DNA of 64,000 bases, taken from NCBI RefSeq assembly GCF_003367245.1, contig NZ_QRGR01000023.1, forward strand, positions 57,742 through 121,741, read 5' to 3'. The DNA is from Pontibacter diazotrophicus. Lineage in GTDB: Bacteria > Bacteroidota > Bacteroidia > Cytophagales > Hymenobacteraceae. The notes beneath the pieces were generated by a model. It searched no databases. It was not told the DNA's origin and saw nothing but the letters and a program-made list of their open reading frames with translations. This document shows positions 44,723 to 54,004 of this stretch, in pieces (within the stretch, counting starts at the first letter, position 1; each line of letters starts with the position of its first letter). Position numbers and translations under genes: made by a program.

Positions 44723-45544
44723 ATGAGCGGAATTGAACAGTTTTCATTAGCAGGCAAAGTAATTGTGATGACAGGAGCCACCGGCATCCTGGGAGAAGCC
44801 ATGTCACTTGCCATAGGACAGGCCGGTGCCAAAGTGGCCATACTGGGGCGCAACAGGGAGCGTGCCGAAGAGCGGGTGGCTGCCATAGAGGCTGCAGGCG
44901 GAGAGGCCATGGCGGTGCTGGGCGACGTGCTGGATGAAAAGGAGATGCAGTCGGCCAAAGAAGCCATACTGGAGGCATGGGGAACGATTGACGGCCTAGT
45001 GAACGCTGCCGGCGGCAATATTCCGGGAGCCACCGTGATGCCGGACCAGAACCTGTTTGATACCAAAATAGAAGACACTAAAAAGGCGGTAGACCTTAAC
45101 CTGTTCGGCACCATTATCCCGACGCAGGTCTTCGGCAGGGTTATCGCCGAAAAGGGAAAAGGAGCCATCGTAAACATCTCGTCGCTGACGGCGCAACGGC
45201 CACTGACCAGGGTGCTGGGTTACACGATAGCTAAAAAGGCGGTGGAGGCTTATACGCAATGGATGGCGGTGGAACTGGCGCAGCGCTACGGCGATGGCGT
45301 GCGGGTGAATGCCATTGCGCCCGGTGTGTTCCTGACGGAGCAGAACAGAACGCTGCTCCTGAACGCTGATGGAGGCTACACTGACAGGGCCCAGAAATTT
45401 ATCAACAATACGCCCTTCCGAAGGCTGGGAAACCCGGAGGAATTGACAGGTACGCTTATCTACCTGTTGAGCGATGCGTCTAAATTCGTGAGCGGAGAAA
45501 CGATTTTAGTAGATGGCGGCTTTAATGCCTTTAGCGGCGTGTAG
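44723..45544 (+). CDS. uxuB: D-mannonate oxidoreductase, SDR type (fructuronate reductase)
   Basis: 273 residues, cytoplasmic. It is a classical SDR with the cofactor motif VIVMTGATGILGEAMSLAIG (TGATGILG), NAAGG, the SSLTAQRPLTRVL strand and the active-site YxxxK in GYTIAKKAVEAY, followed by VRVNAIAPGVFLT and ILVDGGFNAFSGV. The neighbouring mannonate dehydratase and uronate isomerase identify it as the SDR form of UxuB (as in Bacillus), reducing D-fructuronate to D-mannonate with NAD(P)H. It starts the hexuronate operon under a candidate LacI operator. Confidence 0.85.
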   Translation: MSGIEQFSLAGKVIVMTGATGILGEAMSLAIGQAGAKVAILGRNRERAEERVAAIEAAGGEAMAVLGDVLDEKEMQSAKEAILEAWGTIDGLVNAAGGNIPGATVMPDQNLFDTKIEDTKKAVDLNLFGTIIPTQVFGRVIAEKGKGAIVNISSLTAQRPLTRVLGYTIAKKAVEAYTQWMAVELAQRYGDGVRVNAIAPGVFLTEQNRTLLLNADGGYTDRAQKFINNTPFRRLGNPEELTGTLIYLLSDASKFVSGETILVDGGFNAFSGV

Positions 45545-45586
45545 GCTTATCCAGGGTTATAACATCTAATAATCTAATCAGAAAAT

Positions 45587-46759
45587 ATGCCACTGTTACA
45601 AAGCTGGAGATGGTACGGACCTAAGGACCCGGTTTCCTTACAGGATATCAAACAGGCCGGTGCCACGGACATCGTTACGGCGCTGCATCATATACCTAAT
45701 GGAGAAGTATGGCCTGTGGAGGAAATCCAGAAGCGGAAAAGTGAAGTGGAGCGTGCCGGATTGATATGGAGTGTGGTGGAAAGCGTGCCGGTACACGAAG
45801 CTATCAAAACACAAACCGGCAACTTTAAAGCCTATATTGAAAACTATAAGCAGTCGGTGAGGAACCTGGCTGCCTGTGGCATTTACATCGTCACCTACAA
45901 CTTTATGCCGGTGTTGGACTGGACCCGGACAGATCTGAGTTATACAGTGGAAGACGGTTCAAAGGCGCTGCGCTTCGAATTGGCGGCTTTTATTGCCTTT
46001 GATGTATATATACTCCAGCGGAAAGGTGCGGAGAACGATTACGCAGCGCAGGACCTGGAGAGGGCAAAGCAGCGGTTCAGTGAAATGAGTGGGGAAGAGA
46101 AGTTGCTGCTGGAACGAAACATTATTGCAGGGCTGCCTGGCAGCGAAGAGAGTTTTACAGTAGAGCAGTTCCAGCAGGCCCTGGATACCTATGCAGGCAT
46201 TGATGCAGACAAACTACGGCAGCACCTGGTCTACTTCCTGCAGGAGGTGGTTCCGGTGGCCGAGGAAGCCGGTGTGAAAATGGTAATACATCCCGACGAC
46301 CCGCCTTACAGCATCCTGGGGCTGCCAAGGGTGGTGAGCACTGCCGCCGATGTGGAGGCCCTGGTACAGGCGGTTCCGTCTCTGAGCAACGGCCTGTGCT
46401 TCTGCACCGGCTCTTTCGGGGTGAGGGCCGACAATGACCTGCCGGGGATAGTGAGGCAGTTTGCCGACCGTATCAACTTTGTGCACCTGCGAAGCACGCA
46501 GCGGGATGAACACGGAAACTTTTATGAGGCTAACCACCTGGAGGGCGATGTGGACATGTACGCGGTGATGGAAGAGCTGATTACTATCAACAGAAAGCGG
46601 GAGCAGCCCATCCCGTTCCGGCCAGACCACGGCCACCAGATGCTCGATGACCTGCACAAAGTCACCAACCCCGGTTATTCTGCCATTGGCAGATTGCGTG
46701 GGCTGGCAGAGCTGCGGGGCCTGGAGATGGGTATAGAAAAAACAATTTTTAAAAACTAA
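45587..46759 (+). CDS. uxuA: Mannonate dehydratase
   Basis: 390 residues, 42 bases after the SDR gene. It has the UxuA barrel: LQSWRWYGPKDPVSLQDIKQ, IVTALHHIPNGEVWPVEEIQ, LIWSVVESVPVHEAIKTQTG, YIVTYNFMPVLDWTRTDLSY, MVIHPDDPPYSILGLPRVVS, NGLCFCTGSFGVRADNDLPG and RPDHGHQML. These include the metal and substrate residues (His/Cys/Asp set) of the Fe2+/Mn2+-dependent dehydratase. It converts D-mannonate to 2-keto-3-deoxygluconate. Length is typical. KDG kinase and aldolase are not in the window. Confidence 0.95.
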   Translation: MPLLQSWRWYGPKDPVSLQDIKQAGATDIVTALHHIPNGEVWPVEEIQKRKSEVERAGLIWSVVESVPVHEAIKTQTGNFKAYIENYKQSVRNLAACGIYIVTYNFMPVLDWTRTDLSYTVEDGSKALRFELAAFIAFDVYILQRKGAENDYAAQDLERAKQRFSEMSGEEKLLLERNIIAGLPGSEESFTVEQFQQALDTYAGIDADKLRQHLVYFLQEVVPVAEEAGVKMVIHPDDPPYSILGLPRVVSTAADVEALVQAVPSLSNGLCFCTGSFGVRADNDLPGIVRQFADRINFVHLRSTQRDEHGNFYEANHLEGDVDMYAVMEELITINRKREQPIPFRPDHGHQMLDDLHKVTNPGYSAIGRLRGLAELRGLEMGIEKTIFKN

Positions 46760-46771
46760 AGCAGTACTCCC

Positions 46772-48232
46772 ATGAACGAAAATGACCTGATAGTACCCGC
46801 TGCTGCAGAGCGCCGGTACTCACAGCCGAAGAACGGTTTTATGAGTGAAGATTTCCTGTTGCAAACAGAAACAGCCAAGCTGCTGTACCACGAATATGCC
46901 AGGGAGCTGCCTATTATAGATTACCATTGTCACTTATCCCCAAAGGCCATTGCGGAGAACAAACCCTTCAAAAACATGACGGATATCTGGCTGGCGGGAG
47001 ACCATTATAAGTGGCGGGCCCTCCGCACGTTGGGAATCGAAGAAAAATACATTACCGGCGACGCCACGGACGAAGAGAAGTTCACGACCTGGGCCAAAGC
47101 AGTGCCTTATACCATGCGCAATCCGCTGTACCACTGGACGCACATGGAACTCAAGAATCCCTTTGGCGTGACGGAACTGCTGACAGAGGAGAACGCATCA
47201 GAGGTGTATGCCCATTGCAATGATCTGTTGCAGAAACCAGAGTTTACCCCAAGAGGCTTACTGCAGCACTTTGGAGTGGAAATGGTCGGTACAACCGACG
47301 ACCCAACAGATAACCTGGAGTATCATCAGCAGATAGCCGCTTCGGATTTCAACATAAAGGTGTTGCCGTCTTTCCGGCCAGACAAGGCGCTGAATTTAGC
47401 AGGAGGGGAGGCTTTCAGGGCATATCTTCAAAAGCTTTCTGAAGCAAGTGGAGTGGCTGTTTCCAATATAGATACCTTACTGGAAGCGCTGCAGCAGCGG
47501 GTGGATTTTTTCCACGCTAATGGTTGCCGCGTTTCTGACCATGGCTTGTCGTTTATGCCTTATAGCAGTACCAGCAGCGGAAAGCTGGAAGAAGTGTTTG
47601 CTGCCGTTCTGGATGGCAACGATCAGGAGGCTGCCGCGCATGAGCAGGAGTTCGCAAGCCTGCTATTGATGGAGCTTTGCAGGATGTATCACGAAAGAGG
47701 ATGGGTGCAACAGTTTCACCTGGGTGCGCTGCGCAATAGCAATACCCGCATGCTGGAAATCAACGGCCCCGATACGGGTTACGACTCCATCGGCGATTTC
47801 CCGCAGGCAACGAATATGGCTGCCTTCTTCAATGCCCTGGAGAAAGAAGACAAGCTGACTAAAACCGTTATCTATAACCTGAATCCTGCCGATAATGCTG
47901 CCTTCGCCGCCATGGCGGGCAACTTCCAGAGCGCCGGCACAAAAGGCAAAATACAGTTCGGCTCCGGCTGGTGGTTCCTGGATCAACTGGACGGCATGAA
48001 AGAGCAAATGAACACACTTTCTAACATGGGCCTTATCAGTTGCTTCATCGGTATGCTGACTGACTCTCGTTCCTTCCTGTCATACCCCAGGCACGAATAC
48101 TTCAGAAGGCTGTTGTGCAATATGTTCGGAGATGATGTAGAGCAGGGCCTGTTGCCGGCAGATATCCCATGGATAGGAAAGATGGTGCAGGACATCTGCT
48201 ACTACAACGCCAGGAATTATTTCACTTTTTAA
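46772..48232 (+). CDS. uxaC: Glucuronate isomerase (uronate isomerase)
   Basis: 486 residues, 12 bases after uxuA. UxaC features: the amidohydrolase metal motif IIDYHCHLSPKAIAENKPF (HxH), WLAGDHYKWRALRTLGI, the VGTTDDPTDNLEYH segment, RVSDHGLSFM, WVQQFHLGALRNSNTRML and NMAAFFNALEKEDKLTKTVI. It interconverts D-glucuronate with D-fructuronate, and D-galacturonate with D-tagaturonate. With UxuB and UxuA it gives the glucuronate route; the absence of UxaA/UxaB suggests glucuronate rather than galacturonate is the main substrate. Confidence 0.95.
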   Translation: MNENDLIVPAAAERRYSQPKNGFMSEDFLLQTETAKLLYHEYARELPIIDYHCHLSPKAIAENKPFKNMTDIWLAGDHYKWRALRTLGIEEKYITGDATDEEKFTTWAKAVPYTMRNPLYHWTHMELKNPFGVTELLTEENASEVYAHCNDLLQKPEFTPRGLLQHFGVEMVGTTDDPTDNLEYHQQIAASDFNIKVLPSFRPDKALNLAGGEAFRAYLQKLSEASGVAVSNIDTLLEALQQRVDFFHANGCRVSDHGLSFMPYSSTSSGKLEEVFAAVLDGNDQEAAAHEQEFASLLLMELCRMYHERGWVQQFHLGALRNSNTRMLEINGPDTGYDSIGDFPQATNMAAFFNALEKEDKLTKTVIYNLNPADNAAFAAMAGNFQSAGTKGKIQFGSGWWFLDQLDGMKEQMNTLSNMGLISCFIGMLTDSRSFLSYPRHEYFRRLLCNMFGDDVEQGLLPADIPWIGKMVQDICYYNARNYFTF

Positions 48233-48257
48233 AGCAGAACGCGAGAAAATTATAGCG

Positions 48258-48505
48258 CGAGCCTCTTGGCTCGTGATGAATATCGTGAGGCCTCTGGCCT
48301 GGTGGAATAAGACAAGCAGGGTTGTGTGATTCGCATTGATGAAACCCACCCCTACCCCTCCGAGGAGGGGAATTACGCATAGGAGGAAAATTCCCCTCCT
48401 CGGAGGGGTAGGGGTGGGTTCTTTTTTACACATTAACAAATATTTAACTTGAGCAATGAGGCCGGAGGCCCAACAATAACAGGCATGAGCCTTTTGGCTC
48501 ATGCC
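48258..48505. repeat. Palindromic repeat block with a perfect 32-bp inverted repeat
   Basis: The 308-base gap after uxaC is almost all repeats: CGAGCC-TCTT-GGCTCG (48258-48273); a perfect inverted repeat, arms 48343-48374 and 48389-48420 (AACCCACCCCTACCCCTCCG start) with a 14-base loop; and GGCATGAGCC-TTTT-GGCTCATGCC (48482-48505). The central pair is closely related to the element at 51288-51370. Such elements are REP/MITE-like and end up between operon genes. Confidence 0.8.
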
Positions 48506-48540
48506 ATAATGTAGAGCTTAAAGAAAAAACAGCATACCCT

Positions 48541-49722
48541 ATGGAAAAAAGACTAGTACGGGCTGGAATAGTTGGCTCCGGCTTCGCCGCCAAATTTCAT
48601 TATGAAGCACTGCAGCGTGTTTTCAGTGCCAAAGTGGAAATAGCCGGCGCATACTCTCCCTCACCGGAAAACCTGCAGGCTTTTACAAAAGAGCGAAACC
48701 TGAAGGCTTTTGATAGCCTGGAACAATTGATGGAACAGTCTGATGTCATTCATGTCTGTACCCCGCCTGTAACGCACGAACCTATTGTGGTAGCGGCTTT
48801 AAAACGGAACAAGCACGTTATCGTGGAGAAGCCGTTTACCGGTTACTTCGGCGATGGGAGCGAGAGTTTTAGTGGAGACACTTTTTCCCGGGAAGAGGGG
48901 CTGGAACAAACCCTGAAAAGCATCAGCAGAATGCTGGAGGCGGAGAAGGAGAGTGAAGGCCTTATCATGTATGCAGAGAACTGGGTATATGCCCCTGCCA
49001 TACAGAAAGAACGGGAAGTGCTGGAGAAATCAGGTGCCCAGATTATCTGGATGCATGGCGAAGAGTCCCATTCAGGCTCACATTCCTTAGCCTATGGGCA
49101 GTGGAAACTTTCCGGTGGTGGCTCCATGATCGGGAAAGGGTGCCATCCTTTGTCGGCAGCCATCTACCTGAAACATGTGGAAGGCCGGGCACGCAATGGA
49201 AATCCTATCCGCCCGAAGACTATTTCCGCACGCACACATGCCATCACGCGCATGCCGTGTTACCAGGATGAGGGCCACCTGCGAACGACTTATAAAGACA
49301 TTGAGGACTTTGCCCAATTGCATGTTGTGTTTGAAGACGGCACCATCGCAGATGTATTTGCCAGCGAACTGGTGTTAGGTGGAGTGCATAACTGGATTGA
49401 AGTAAACACCAGCAACCACCGCACCATTTGCAATATTCATCCTAATAATGCCATGCAGGCCTATACCCCGGCGGAGCATTACTTCAAAGATGTGTATGTG
49501 GTGGAGAAAACAGAAACCAAACAGGGATGGTCGTCTATGTCGCCGGACGAAGCCTGGTTTGCCGGCTATCAGCATGAAATGGATGCCTTTTACAAATCTG
49601 CCGCCTTTGGTGAGCCGGTAGAAAGCAACAGTAGCCTGGCTGCCGATGTGATTGCCACCATTTATGCCGGCTATGTTTCCTCAGAGAGAAAAGGTGCAGA
49701 AGTGCCTATTACGATTCTATAA
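48541..49722 (+). CDS. Gfo/Idh/MocA family oxidoreductase
   Basis: 393 residues, cytoplasmic (no leader). Rossmann motif VRAGIVGSGFAAKFHYEALQ, then SDVIHVCTPPVTHEPIVVAA and the catalytic-Lys motif VIVEKPFTGYFGDGSE. The C-terminal half has GGGSMIGKGCHPLSAAIYLK with the likely catalytic His. Acting after the uronate genes, it may reduce or oxidise a uronate or an unusual hexose derivative; the substrate is unknown. It is separated from uxaC only by the repeat block, so may be co-transcribed. Confidence 0.85.
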   Translation: MEKRLVRAGIVGSGFAAKFHYEALQRVFSAKVEIAGAYSPSPENLQAFTKERNLKAFDSLEQLMEQSDVIHVCTPPVTHEPIVVAALKRNKHVIVEKPFTGYFGDGSESFSGDTFSREEGLEQTLKSISRMLEAEKESEGLIMYAENWVYAPAIQKEREVLEKSGAQIIWMHGEESHSGSHSLAYGQWKLSGGGSMIGKGCHPLSAAIYLKHVEGRARNGNPIRPKTISARTHAITRMPCYQDEGHLRTTYKDIEDFAQLHVVFEDGTIADVFASELVLGGVHNWIEVNTSNHRTICNIHPNNAMQAYTPAEHYFKDVYVVEKTETKQGWSSMSPDEAWFAGYQHEMDAFYKSAAFGEPVESNSSLAADVIATIYAGYVSSERKGAEVPITIL

Positions 49723-49854
49723 GGTCGCTTTGCAAAAACTCTGAAAAAGTCGCCCTTCGTAGGATGACAAAAAAAATGCATAGTAGCAGGCAGCTAGTAC
49801 ATAGCATTACCAAAATAACAGACGCAGATTCAATACCATATCAACAGAAATCAG

Positions 49855-51189
49855 ATGAACTCCATGGGAAAAACGAAACTAAGCGACAACGAGACCGGCT
49901 ACGTGGAAAAAGGGAAAGTAGGCAATTACCGCTGGGTTATTTGCGCCCTACTTTTCTTAGCTACCACCATCAACTACATCGACAGGCAGGTGATTGGCTT
50001 GCTGAAGCCTACCCTGGAAGCCCAGTTTAACTGGACGGAACTGGATTATGGGTACATCATCATGTTCTTCTCTGCCTCTTATGCTGTGGGCTATGTTATC
50101 TTCGGTAGTATCATCGATAGGATAGGAACGAAGTTAGGGTATTCTATTTCTGTTGCTGTCTGGAGTGTTGCAGCTGTATTACATGCCGCCGTGCGTAGCA
50201 CCCTGGGCTTTGGCCTTGTGAGGGGACTGTTGGGTTTAGCAGAGGCAGGCAACTTTCCGGCGGCCGTTAAGGCGGTAGCAGAATGGTTTCCGAAAAGAGA
50301 ACGCGCCCTTGCTACCGGTATTTTCAACTCCGGTACCAGTATCGGAGCGGTAGCGGCTCCTCTTCTGGTTCCCTGGATTTTAGGCGCTTATGGTTGGCAG
50401 GAAGCATTCATCATCACCGGTGCCCTGGGTTTTGTGTGGCTGATATTCTGGTGGTTCTTATACGAAATACCTTCCCGGCATAAAAAGCTGACGCCCGAAG
50501 AATACGACTTTATCCACATCGATAACGAGCCGGCTGTGACCGAAACCGCAGGTTCATTAAATTGGAGCCGCTTGCTCCAGGTCCGGCAGACATGGGTCTT
50601 CATTGTCGGTAAAGTATTAACAGACCCAATCTGGTGGTTTTTCCTGTTCTGGCTGCCTTCCTATTTCGCTACTACCTTTAACCTTGACCTGACAAAGCCA
50701 AGCTTGCCCCTGGCTGTTGTCTATACTGCGACCACTTTTGGCAGTATTGGCGGGGGCTACTTATCCTCTCACCTGATTAAGCGGGGATGGCCGGTGCTAA
50801 AAGCAAGAAAAACCACCTTGCTCATTGTTGCTTTTGTGGTGCTGCCTATCATGACGGCCAGATACGCCACCGATATTTGGGTGGCTGTAGGCATCATAAG
50901 CCTGGCGGCAGCCGCACACCAGGCATGGAGCACTAATATTTTCACTATCGTATCGGATATCGTTCCTAGAAGAGCAGTAAGTTCTGTGGTAGGTATTGGC
51001 GGTATGTCCGGATCAGTAGCCTCCACCTTTTTCCCTTTGTTCGTAGGGTGGCTTCTGAATTACTATGACTTGCTTGGGAACATCGGGGCAGGGTACAACA
51101 TCCTGTTCATCATCTGCGGCTTCGCTTACCTGCTGGCCTGGCTGATTATACACCTGCTTACCAAGCGCATGAAACCAATGGTACTGTAG
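49855..51189 (+). CDS. exuT: MFS hexuronate transporter (ExuT-like, ACS family)
   Basis: 444 residues (a second in-frame ATG at 49864 is possible). About twelve hydrophobic segments. The opening TTINYIDRQVIGLLKPTLEA, then GLVRGLLGLAEAGNFPAAVK, VAEWFPKRERALATGIFNSG and SIGAVAAPLL are hallmarks of the ACS anion:cation symporter group that includes ExuT. With UxaC, UxuA and UxuB upstream, import of glucuronate/galacturonate is the natural role. Symbol by family and context. Confidence 0.85.
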   Translation: MNSMGKTKLSDNETGYVEKGKVGNYRWVICALLFLATTINYIDRQVIGLLKPTLEAQFNWTELDYGYIIMFFSASYAVGYVIFGSIIDRIGTKLGYSISVAVWSVAAVLHAAVRSTLGFGLVRGLLGLAEAGNFPAAVKAVAEWFPKRERALATGIFNSGTSIGAVAAPLLVPWILGAYGWQEAFIITGALGFVWLIFWWFLYEIPSRHKKLTPEEYDFIHIDNEPAVTETAGSLNWSRLLQVRQTWVFIVGKVLTDPIWWFFLFWLPSYFATTFNLDLTKPSLPLAVVYTATTFGSIGGGYLSSHLIKRGWPVLKARKTTLLIVAFVVLPIMTARYATDIWVAVGIISLAAAAHQAWSTNIFTIVSDIVPRRAVSSVVGIGGMSGSVASTFFPLFVGWLLNYYDLLGNIGAGYNILFIICGFAYLLAWLIIHLLTKRMKPMVL

Positions 51190-51287
51190 CAGTGCTGGCA
51201 GCAAACTTAAACTTAAAGCTGGTTGCAGTGTTCTTAATGAGTGATAGTCAGTGTTGTACTGATTGCCAATAGTTCAAAAAATAAAGG

Positions 51288-51370
51288 AACCCACCCCTGC
51301 GCCCCTCCGAGGAGGGGAATTTCAGCAAGATTAAAATATTCCCCTCTTCGGAGGGGCGCAGGGGTGGGTT
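51288..51370. repeat. 33-bp near-perfect inverted repeat, same family as 48343-48420
   Basis: Arms 51288-51320 and 51338-51370 match at 32 of 33 positions with a 17-base loop. Sequence is AACCCACCCCTGCGCCCCTC at the outer end, differing from the 48343 element mainly by a GCG insert. Two copies within 3 kb flank the Gfo/ExuT genes. Confidence 0.85.
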
Positions 51371-51394
51371 TTCTGTATTCACGCGAGGAAGCAA

Positions 51395-51419
51395 GTTGTT
51401 GGTGAAAACACACAACAAC
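51395..51419. repeat. GTTGTTGGTGAAAACAC element
   Basis: GTTGTTGGTGAAAACACACAACAAC forms an imperfect hairpin; its first 17 bases recur exactly at 63875-63891, with a related hairpin at 63826-63849. Confidence 0.6.
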
Positions 51420-51528
51420 GGCAGCAATTTCTTAAGTCGAAGGTATCAGAGGTAAGGGTGGGGTAACTGTGCTTATATCCTGAAACTGGTGTCGCTTTAC
51501 AAGCTAAACTGAATTCAATTATTCAAAA

Positions 51529-53853
51529 ATGAAAAAATACCTGTATTCGTTTCTTCTATTGGCCATGACGTGTTTTTTGATGTACTGCCAGAGCAGTAAA
51601 ACAAAAAACACACAACAGGCTACGGCTACTCCTGAAGAAGGAAGTAAACCTGAAGCTGCCAGATTTAGCCTGGACTCATCTCCTGTTATCTCTCCGGAGG
51701 CATCTCTTAACCTGATGCAGGTGGCAGACGGCTTCGAAGTAAAACTAGTGGCGGCAGAGCCCCTGGTGAGTACACCGGTAGCCATGTCGTTTGATGATGA
51801 CGGGCGTATGTGGATAGTGGAAATGGAAGGTTATATGCCGGATACCTTGGGAACCGGAGAAGACACCCCGAGTGGTAAAATCGTTATCCTGGAAGACAGC
51901 AACAAGGATGGCGTGGCAGATGAGCGCAGGATTTTCCTGGACTCTCTGTTAATGCCCAGATCCATCTGCCTGATTGACGGTGGCATACTGGTGGCTGAGC
52001 CGCCAAGCCTTTGGTATTACGAAATAAATAATGACAAGCCGGGGAAAAAGACATTGGTGGATGCCGCCTATGCGGAGGGAGGCAATGTGGAGCACCAGCC
52101 CAATGGCCTGCTGCGGGCGATGGATAACTGGATTTACAATGCCAAATCAACCAAGCGCTACCGGAAAGAGGGGGATAAGTGGCTGATAGAGGATACTCAC
52201 TTCCGGGGTCAGTGGGGCATCACCCAGGACAATTACGGACGGCTGTACTATAATACCAATCCCTCCAATGTATTGGGAGACTACTTTTCGCCGGGTTTCG
52301 GGGCTGCAAATAATAACCAGCGCGGTGTTTCCGGGTTTAACGAAAGAGTAGTGCCCAATAACAGGGTGTACCCCATCAGGCCGACACCAGGTGTGAACAG
52401 GGGCTATATGGAAGGCATTCTGGATGACAGTTTGCGCCTGGTGGACTTTACAGCAGCCTGCGGGCCTGTGGTATACCGGGGCGATTTGTTCGGGGAAGCC
52501 TACGCGTCGAATGTATTTGTGGCAGAACCTGCCGGCAATCTTATCAAGCGCAATATCCTGAACGAAAACGGGTATGTAACCGGCGGGGAGCAGGCGTATC
52601 AAGGGAAAGAGTTTATAGCCAGTGTGGATGAGCGCTTCCGGCCAGTGAACCTGTACAATGGCCCGGATGGTGCTTTGTATGTGGTAGACATGTACCGCGG
52701 TATCATTCAGCATAAAACCTACCTCACAACTTACCTTAAAAATGAAATTGGCCTGCGGGAACTAACACAACCGCTTGGGTATGGGCGTATTTATAAGGTT
52801 GTGCCGAAAAACAAAACGGCTCAAATGGTGACACTGCTGGATGCCCCGGAGCAGCTGGTGAAAATGCTGGGCCATGCAAATGGCTGGGTGCGGGACAATG
52901 CGCAGCAAAAGATCATAGACCGCCGTTTTACCCAGGCTATCCCAGCGCTGCGGCAAGCGGTAAAAGAAACTGGCAATCCTTTGCTGGTGATGCACGCGCT
53001 CTGGACACTGGAAGGTTTAGGAGCCCTGCAAACAGAAGAGGTAGTCGCTTTGTTGAATCAGCCCGCCTGGCCTGTCCGGATGCAGGCATTAAGTGTGATG
53101 CCTTCTGTGCTGAGCAAGGCAAACTACAAGCAGTTTGTGCCGGTGCTGGAGCAGTTGATGGCCAGCAACGATACACTGGCAGCACCCTATGTGGCCTTTC
53201 TTGCCAACTCCATCCAGCCGTTTGATAAGGTAGCGGCGAACAACCTGTTGCAGCAGATAGTGAAAAGCCATCCTGCAAATGAATATGTGGCAGATGCCGT
53301 GATAAGCAACCTGCAGGGGCGTGAAGAAGCTTTCCAGAAAGAAGTGCTGGCTTTTGCTCCTGATACTTCCTATGCCATTAACAAGCAGCTGCAGCAGGTG
53401 GTCACCAACATACGCAATGCCCAGGCAAGCCGGAACCCGGAAGCACTGGCAAAGGCGTTTCCGATAGGGGCGGCGATGTATGCCAGGTCCTGCCAGACGT
53501 GCCATGGCGCAGACGGCAATGGCGTAAAAGCCTTAGCGCCTCCTTTAAACAAGTCGGAGTGGGTAACAGGCGACAAAGACAAGCTTATATCTATTGTATT
53601 GTATGGCCTCACCGGCCCGGTAAAAGTAGACGGCCACCTGTACAAAGCACCGGAAATAAACGGCGACATGCCGGGTATCGGCTACGACAAGACCCTGCCT
53701 AACGAAGAGGTAGCGCAGCTGCTTAGCTTCATCCGGAAGTCGTGGCAAAATGATGCCAGCAGGGTTTCTACCGAGGAGGTGACAAAAGTAAGGCAGCGTT
53801 TAAGTGACCGCCAAAGGGCTTTCACCGTAGAGGAATTAGATAAAATACAATAA
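51529..53853 (+). CDS. PVC-type heme-binding dehydrogenase with cytochrome c
   Basis: 774 residues. The leader LLLAMTCFLMYCQSSKTKN may be a lipoprotein signal (Cys in LMYC) or a cleaved signal. Domains: sorbosone-dehydrogenase-like propeller (about 60-430: FEVKLVAAEPLVSTPVAMSF, DDDGRMWIVEMEGYMPDT, LEDSNKDGVADERRIFLD, WGITQDNYGRLYYNTNPSN, NLYNGPDGALYVVDMYRGII), HEAT-like helices (about 440-620) and cytochrome c with CQTCHGADGNG (Cys about 655) and a Met in INGDMPGIGYDK. Same plan as 13544-16714 but without the SGNH part. Oxidation of a periplasmic sugar is likely; the target is unknown. It follows the uronate operon by 339 bases of repeats. Confidence 0.88.
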   Translation: MKKYLYSFLLLAMTCFLMYCQSSKTKNTQQATATPEEGSKPEAARFSLDSSPVISPEASLNLMQVADGFEVKLVAAEPLVSTPVAMSFDDDGRMWIVEMEGYMPDTLGTGEDTPSGKIVILEDSNKDGVADERRIFLDSLLMPRSICLIDGGILVAEPPSLWYYEINNDKPGKKTLVDAAYAEGGNVEHQPNGLLRAMDNWIYNAKSTKRYRKEGDKWLIEDTHFRGQWGITQDNYGRLYYNTNPSNVLGDYFSPGFGAANNNQRGVSGFNERVVPNNRVYPIRPTPGVNRGYMEGILDDSLRLVDFTAACGPVVYRGDLFGEAYASNVFVAEPAGNLIKRNILNENGYVTGGEQAYQGKEFIASVDERFRPVNLYNGPDGALYVVDMYRGIIQHKTYLTTYLKNEIGLRELTQPLGYGRIYKVVPKNKTAQMVTLLDAPEQLVKMLGHANGWVRDNAQQKIIDRRFTQAIPALRQAVKETGNPLLVMHALWTLEGLGALQTEEVVALLNQPAWPVRMQALSVMPSVLSKANYKQFVPVLEQLMASNDTLAAPYVAFLANSIQPFDKVAANNLLQQIVKSHPANEYVADAVISNLQGREEAFQKEVLAFAPDTSYAINKQLQQVVTNIRNAQASRNPEALAKAFPIGAAMYARSCQTCHGADGNGVKALAPPLNKSEWVTGDKDKLISIVLYGLTGPVKVDGHLYKAPEINGDMPGIGYDKTLPNEEVAQLLSFIRKSWQNDASRVSTEEVTKVRQRLSDRQRAFTVEELDKIQ

Positions 53854-54004
53854 GATTAGTATTTTAACTTCCCAAAGCCTTTTGGAGCATAAACATGCTC
53901 TCAGATACCCGGCACCTGGTTGGTGCAATTCAGGTGCATAATCCTGAACTGCGCAGCGAGTGGTGTTTTGCCGGTGTCTTAGCTTTGCTTCAGTAAAGAT
54001 AAGC

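Larger units (their letters stand above)
51190..51528. other. Intergenic repeats between exuT and the heme dehydrogenase
   Basis: 339 bases. Contains a 33-bp inverted repeat (51288-51370) and a GTTGTTGGTGAAAACAC element (51395-51419), both also seen elsewhere in the window. The 110 bases before the start at 51529 may hold the promoter. No gene seen. Confidence 0.5.
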
